Assembly: GCF_025997915.1 (NCBI RefSeq)
Contig: NZ_AP026677.1
Span: 62,001-126,000, forward strand
Direction of reading: 5' to 3'
DNA length: 64,000 nt
Origin: Aquiluna sp. KACHI24
GTDB taxonomy: Bacteria; Actinomycetota; Actinomycetes; Actinomycetales; Microbacteriaceae
Position numbers and translations under genes: made by a program. Positions 61,701 through 64,000 of the stretch are shown here, piece by piece. A model generated the notes under the pieces. It saw only the letters and a program-made list of their open reading frames with translations, did not search any database and had not been told where the DNA came from. The stretch's first letter is position 1, and the number at the start of each line of letters is the position of its first letter.

Positions 61701-61740
61701 AACAGACAGGGCCTGAGGGTTTTCTCAGGCCCTGTCTGTT
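61701..61740 (+). terminator. Long perfect terminator hairpin
   Basis: AACAGACAGGGCCTGAG (61701-61717) and CTCAGGCCCTGTCTGTT (61724-61740): 17-base stem, loop GGTTTT. Ends the DUF3048 transcript. Only 15 bases separate it from the next ATG. Confidence 0.9.
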
Positions 61741-61755
61741 ATCTACGCTTTACCT

Positions 61756-63492
61756 ATGCAACGTGGGGGTATTCGTTCAACTCTTGCGACCCTTTTCGCG
61801 GTCGCACTATTACTCGCTACAGGATTGAGCGCGAATGCGAAATTGGCATTCGAACCAGACCCCCCGACTGGCGCTGGAAGCGTGGCAATTATCGTGTCCG
61901 AGAAAGGCCTCAACAACTTCAGTGCAATCTCGGCAGCCACAGATGATGAGTCATTTCACTGTGAGGATGCAGCTGATCCAGTCTGCGCTGATGCAAAGCA
62001 CCAGGGAGCCTCTTTATTCATGCCAGTCTGCGCATCCGAGAGCCAGACCCCATGCTTTGAAAAGCTCAGCATCCGAGATGGAGGTTCATGGTCCGATGCT
62101 GTCTTTGTGGGCTATGGAAACGATCGAAAGATAGAGCCCGTTTCCTCAAGTTCGTTGCCACTGGCTACCACGCCATCGCTATTCTCGGCAACGATTGGCG
62201 GTGAAACTCTTACCCTGGTCGTTCGTTACAACCTCACCTATTTCAAAGCAAATGGGAACTGGTCTGCTAATGAAATGACTCTGGATGTGTCTCCTTACGA
62301 GACTGCGTTCGATCCTAGGTTCACTCAAGGTAGGGCCTACACATTCGTAAACGCGGAGGGAAAGCGCTACTTTGCCGGCGGAAGTGGGACCCAACACATC
62401 GAGAGCGCTGCACAGTGCCTATGGTCCGATGAGGGAAAGTGCGGCCTTCGTGCAGATTTTCCCTCCGGAATTGCAATCAGGGCTGAAGTACGTGCCCCAC
62501 TTGAAATCAACGGCTGGTTTGAGGGTCGAATGAAGGACCCCAGAGTTCAAGTATCAAAATCGGCTACATTCCAGCGCATATCCGTGGAGGCCGAGCCAGT
62601 TGAGGTAAATCGAATCAGCTATCGAACGGCATTGGGAAATGTTGATGTGGCTGGCTATCGAGCCTTGAATATCGGCTATAGCGGTCTTCTCGAGGGGCCG
62701 CTGACGCTGTGGTCTGATGCGTGGGGCCAAACGGGGTTCGAGTTCGTAAAGCGTCTTCGAGACCCGATGGGGGATAAATCGAGCGGAAAGAACAACCTTT
62801 GGTCAGTCAAGACAATCATGAACGCAGTGCCGCAACAATGCCTCACGGATTCTGAATCAATCGCTGGATTCGTGGTTACCAACGCCTCTGTTTACTCAGG
62901 CAGTGTGCCCGAATTCAAGGACGGATATCTCAGTTATCAAGTTGCTGGTATGCACTATGAAGCCGATGGTAAGACGCTGAACCTAGGCACCTACGACATG
63001 GTTATGAGATCTGACGTAGCTCGCTGTCTCTACGGTTTTTCCAAGGCACCGATTTCAGCGACTGTTCAAGTAGTGGGGACCGCCGGCGAAGAGAAGGTGG
63101 CCACAACCATTGTGAACGAGCGGGACGGGTGGCTAAAGCTTGCCGCCTATGGGTTCACCTTTTCGGAGAAGGAAGTTCGCGTCACTCTGACTCAGGCCCC
63201 TCAGCCTAAGAAGGTGAGCGCAAACCTATCGAAGTTCACTGGTAAGGCAACCAAGCTAAACGCGTCGCAACGTGCTGCCATCGAATCAATAATTTCTCAG
63301 ACCGAGGCCAACTCGATCGCATCTTGCACCGCATACTTCGTCAAGGCAGCCGACAAGCAGCTCGCCGAGGCTAGAGCAAAGGCGGCGTGTGCATATGCAC
63401 AGGGTCTGAACCCAAAACTGAAGTTCACCTCCACCGCGAAGCAGACCAGGACGAAGGGTCTTGATGGACGAGTCACCGTGGTTTCAAATTGA
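61756..63492 (+). CDS. Secreted cysteine-patterned protein with C-terminal OmpA-like two-cysteine domain
   Basis: 578 residues. Signal peptide 1-28 (LATLFAVALLLATGLSANA). N-terminal domain with the pattern FHC-x5-PVC...MPVC...PCFEKLSI, a long beta-rich middle with further Cys, and a C-terminal module (about 485-578) with Cys524 (IASC) and Cys545 (ARAKAAC). No anchor tail. ATG 61756. Probably leaderless or with a very short leader, as the preceding terminator ends at 61740. Overlaps its downstream paralogue by four bases. Not a recognised family. Confidence 0.7.
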   Translation: MQRGGIRSTLATLFAVALLLATGLSANAKLAFEPDPPTGAGSVAIIVSEKGLNNFSAISAATDDESFHCEDAADPVCADAKHQGASLFMPVCASESQTPCFEKLSIRDGGSWSDAVFVGYGNDRKIEPVSSSSLPLATTPSLFSATIGGETLTLVVRYNLTYFKANGNWSANEMTLDVSPYETAFDPRFTQGRAYTFVNAEGKRYFAGGSGTQHIESAAQCLWSDEGKCGLRADFPSGIAIRAEVRAPLEINGWFEGRMKDPRVQVSKSATFQRISVEAEPVEVNRISYRTALGNVDVAGYRALNIGYSGLLEGPLTLWSDAWGQTGFEFVKRLRDPMGDKSSGKNNLWSVKTIMNAVPQQCLTDSESIAGFVVTNASVYSGSVPEFKDGYLSYQVAGMHYEADGKTLNLGTYDMVMRSDVARCLYGFSKAPISATVQVVGTAGEEKVATTIVNERDGWLKLAAYGFTFSEKEVRVTLTQAPQPKKVSANLSKFTGKATKLNASQRAAIESIISQTEANSIASCTAYFVKAADKQLAEARAKAACAYAQGLNPKLKFTSTAKQTRTKGLDGRVTVVSN

Positions 63493-64000
63493 AGAAACTA
63501 GTTCCCTGGCTCCTCGGGCTAACTCTTGCTCTCAGCTCTGTGCCTGCTATTGCCGAAGATGAGCAATGGCCGCTCCCCAACGAATTTGAGCTAGGGCACC
63601 ATTCGATAGTGATTGAAGACACGGTTGATTTCGGTCAGCTCTTCTCTTCACTCACGGTGTTTGACGAGTCCACATCGAAGCAGCTGAGTTGCGAGTCCTT
63701 GGATGACTTGAATTGCTCAGGTGCGAAGATGATGAGGTTCAATGCGAACTTTGCTAACTGTGAGCGTGCTAATCAGTTCGACTGCGTTGAACAGCTTTCT
63801 ATCAAAACCAACTCAGGTTCTGCCGTTGCAGAATTTGACCGCTACGTCTACTCAGAGCACCCAAACGCTTTCAAGGGAGACGAGAGGCTCCTGCCGGTTG
63901 AAATTGGACAACCATCGGTTTGGCGAATCCCTGGGGCACCCCATGCCGCGGGCGATCTCTATCTGCTCGTTGGTGGTAAACAGGGTTACATCCGATCTGG
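63489..64000 (+). CDS. Secreted paralogue of the preceding gene (3' end outside window)
   Basis: TTG at 63489 overlaps the upstream stop (TTGA). First 171 codons are visible: signal peptide KKLVPWLLGLTLALSSVPAIA, then LSCESLDDLNCSGAKMM, FANCERANQFDCVEQLSI, the same Cys ladder and the same LSI ending as in the preceding protein (HC..PVC..PVC..PCFEKLSI), and a matching strand LYLLVGG (there LTLVV). So a diverged tandem duplicate. The frame is open to the window end. Confidence 0.75.
   Translation, partial: MKKLVPWLLGLTLALSSVPAIAEDEQWPLPNEFELGHHSIVIEDTVDFGQLFSSLTVFDESTSKQLSCESLDDLNCSGAKMMRFNANFANCERANQFDCVEQLSIKTNSGSAVAEFDRYVYSEHPNAFKGDERLLPVEIGQPSVWRIPGAPHAAGDLYLLVGGKQGYIRS

Overview
The window reads as a dense, medium-GC chromosome of a small-genome actinobacterium, most likely a freshwater Microbacteriaceae of the Rhodoluna/Aquiluna (Luna) type. 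Pointers are an actinorhodopsin-type proton pump, a class E sortase with an LAxTG substrate, a carotenoid desaturase next to a UbiA-type lycopene elongase, DtxR/IdeR-like iron boxes, many GTG/TTG starts and many 1-8 base gene overlaps. The assignment is inference; no rRNA, tRNA or CRISPR is seen.

Layout. 0-1.4 kb: the 3' end of a probable polymorphic-toxin gene and a candidate immunity gene, then about 540 bases without a convincing gene. 1.4-24 kb: housekeeping and accessory genes (pdxH, an aldehyde dehydrogenase, a HhH protein, a 953-residue secreted FN3 protein, NUDIX, a MacAB-like export operon, a beta-CASP hydrolase, Sua5, two-gene YciI-MFS operon, DUF1003, sucrose phosphorylase with a LacI-type operator, a NarL-type two-component pair, a CrtI/CrtD-UbiA pair, rlmN, LLM oxidoreductase, a COG1233 oxidoreductase). 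24-27.4 kb: a strongly expressed-looking sugar ABC importer lacking its ATPase. 27.4-33.4 kb: P450-nitroreductase, a P2-type ATPase, actinorhodopsin and a previously uncalled 38-codon membrane ORF.

33.4-42.6 kb: pseudouridine salvage (psuG-psuK) faces a deoC operon that holds a catalytic ALDH, a cysteine-less half-ALDH and a secreted HExxH protein. 42.7-50.2 kb: a surface operon with overlapping genes: LAxTG surface protein, class E sortase, a small membrane protein and a secreted subtilase. This stretch and the nearby gabD (50.9-52.4 kb) are broken by about eight single-step frameshifts, mostly in short homopolymers, which suggests poor local consensus or real decay. 50.3-56.2 kb: a Phd/VapC-type toxin-antitoxin module, then an ArsR-type regulator heading copZ-copA-gabD and divergent from aquaporin-arsC, with a shared palindromic operator. 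56.2-59.9 kb: an Fbp-type ferric iron ABC operon behind an iron box and a terminator-like hairpin. 59.9-64 kb: DedA, a DUF3048 lipoprotein, and two tandem cysteine-patterned secreted paralogues, the second cut by the window end.

The most unusual thread is the cell surface. Three otherwise unrelated secreted proteins (3.9-6.8 kb, 35.3-36.6 kb, 61.8-63.5 kb) share a small OmpA-like domain in which a cysteine in the second strand and a cysteine in the following helix (motif AKxxC) are conserved. It looks like a lineage-specific, disulfide-locked, peptidoglycan-binding-like module without the usual diaminopimelate-binding Asp.
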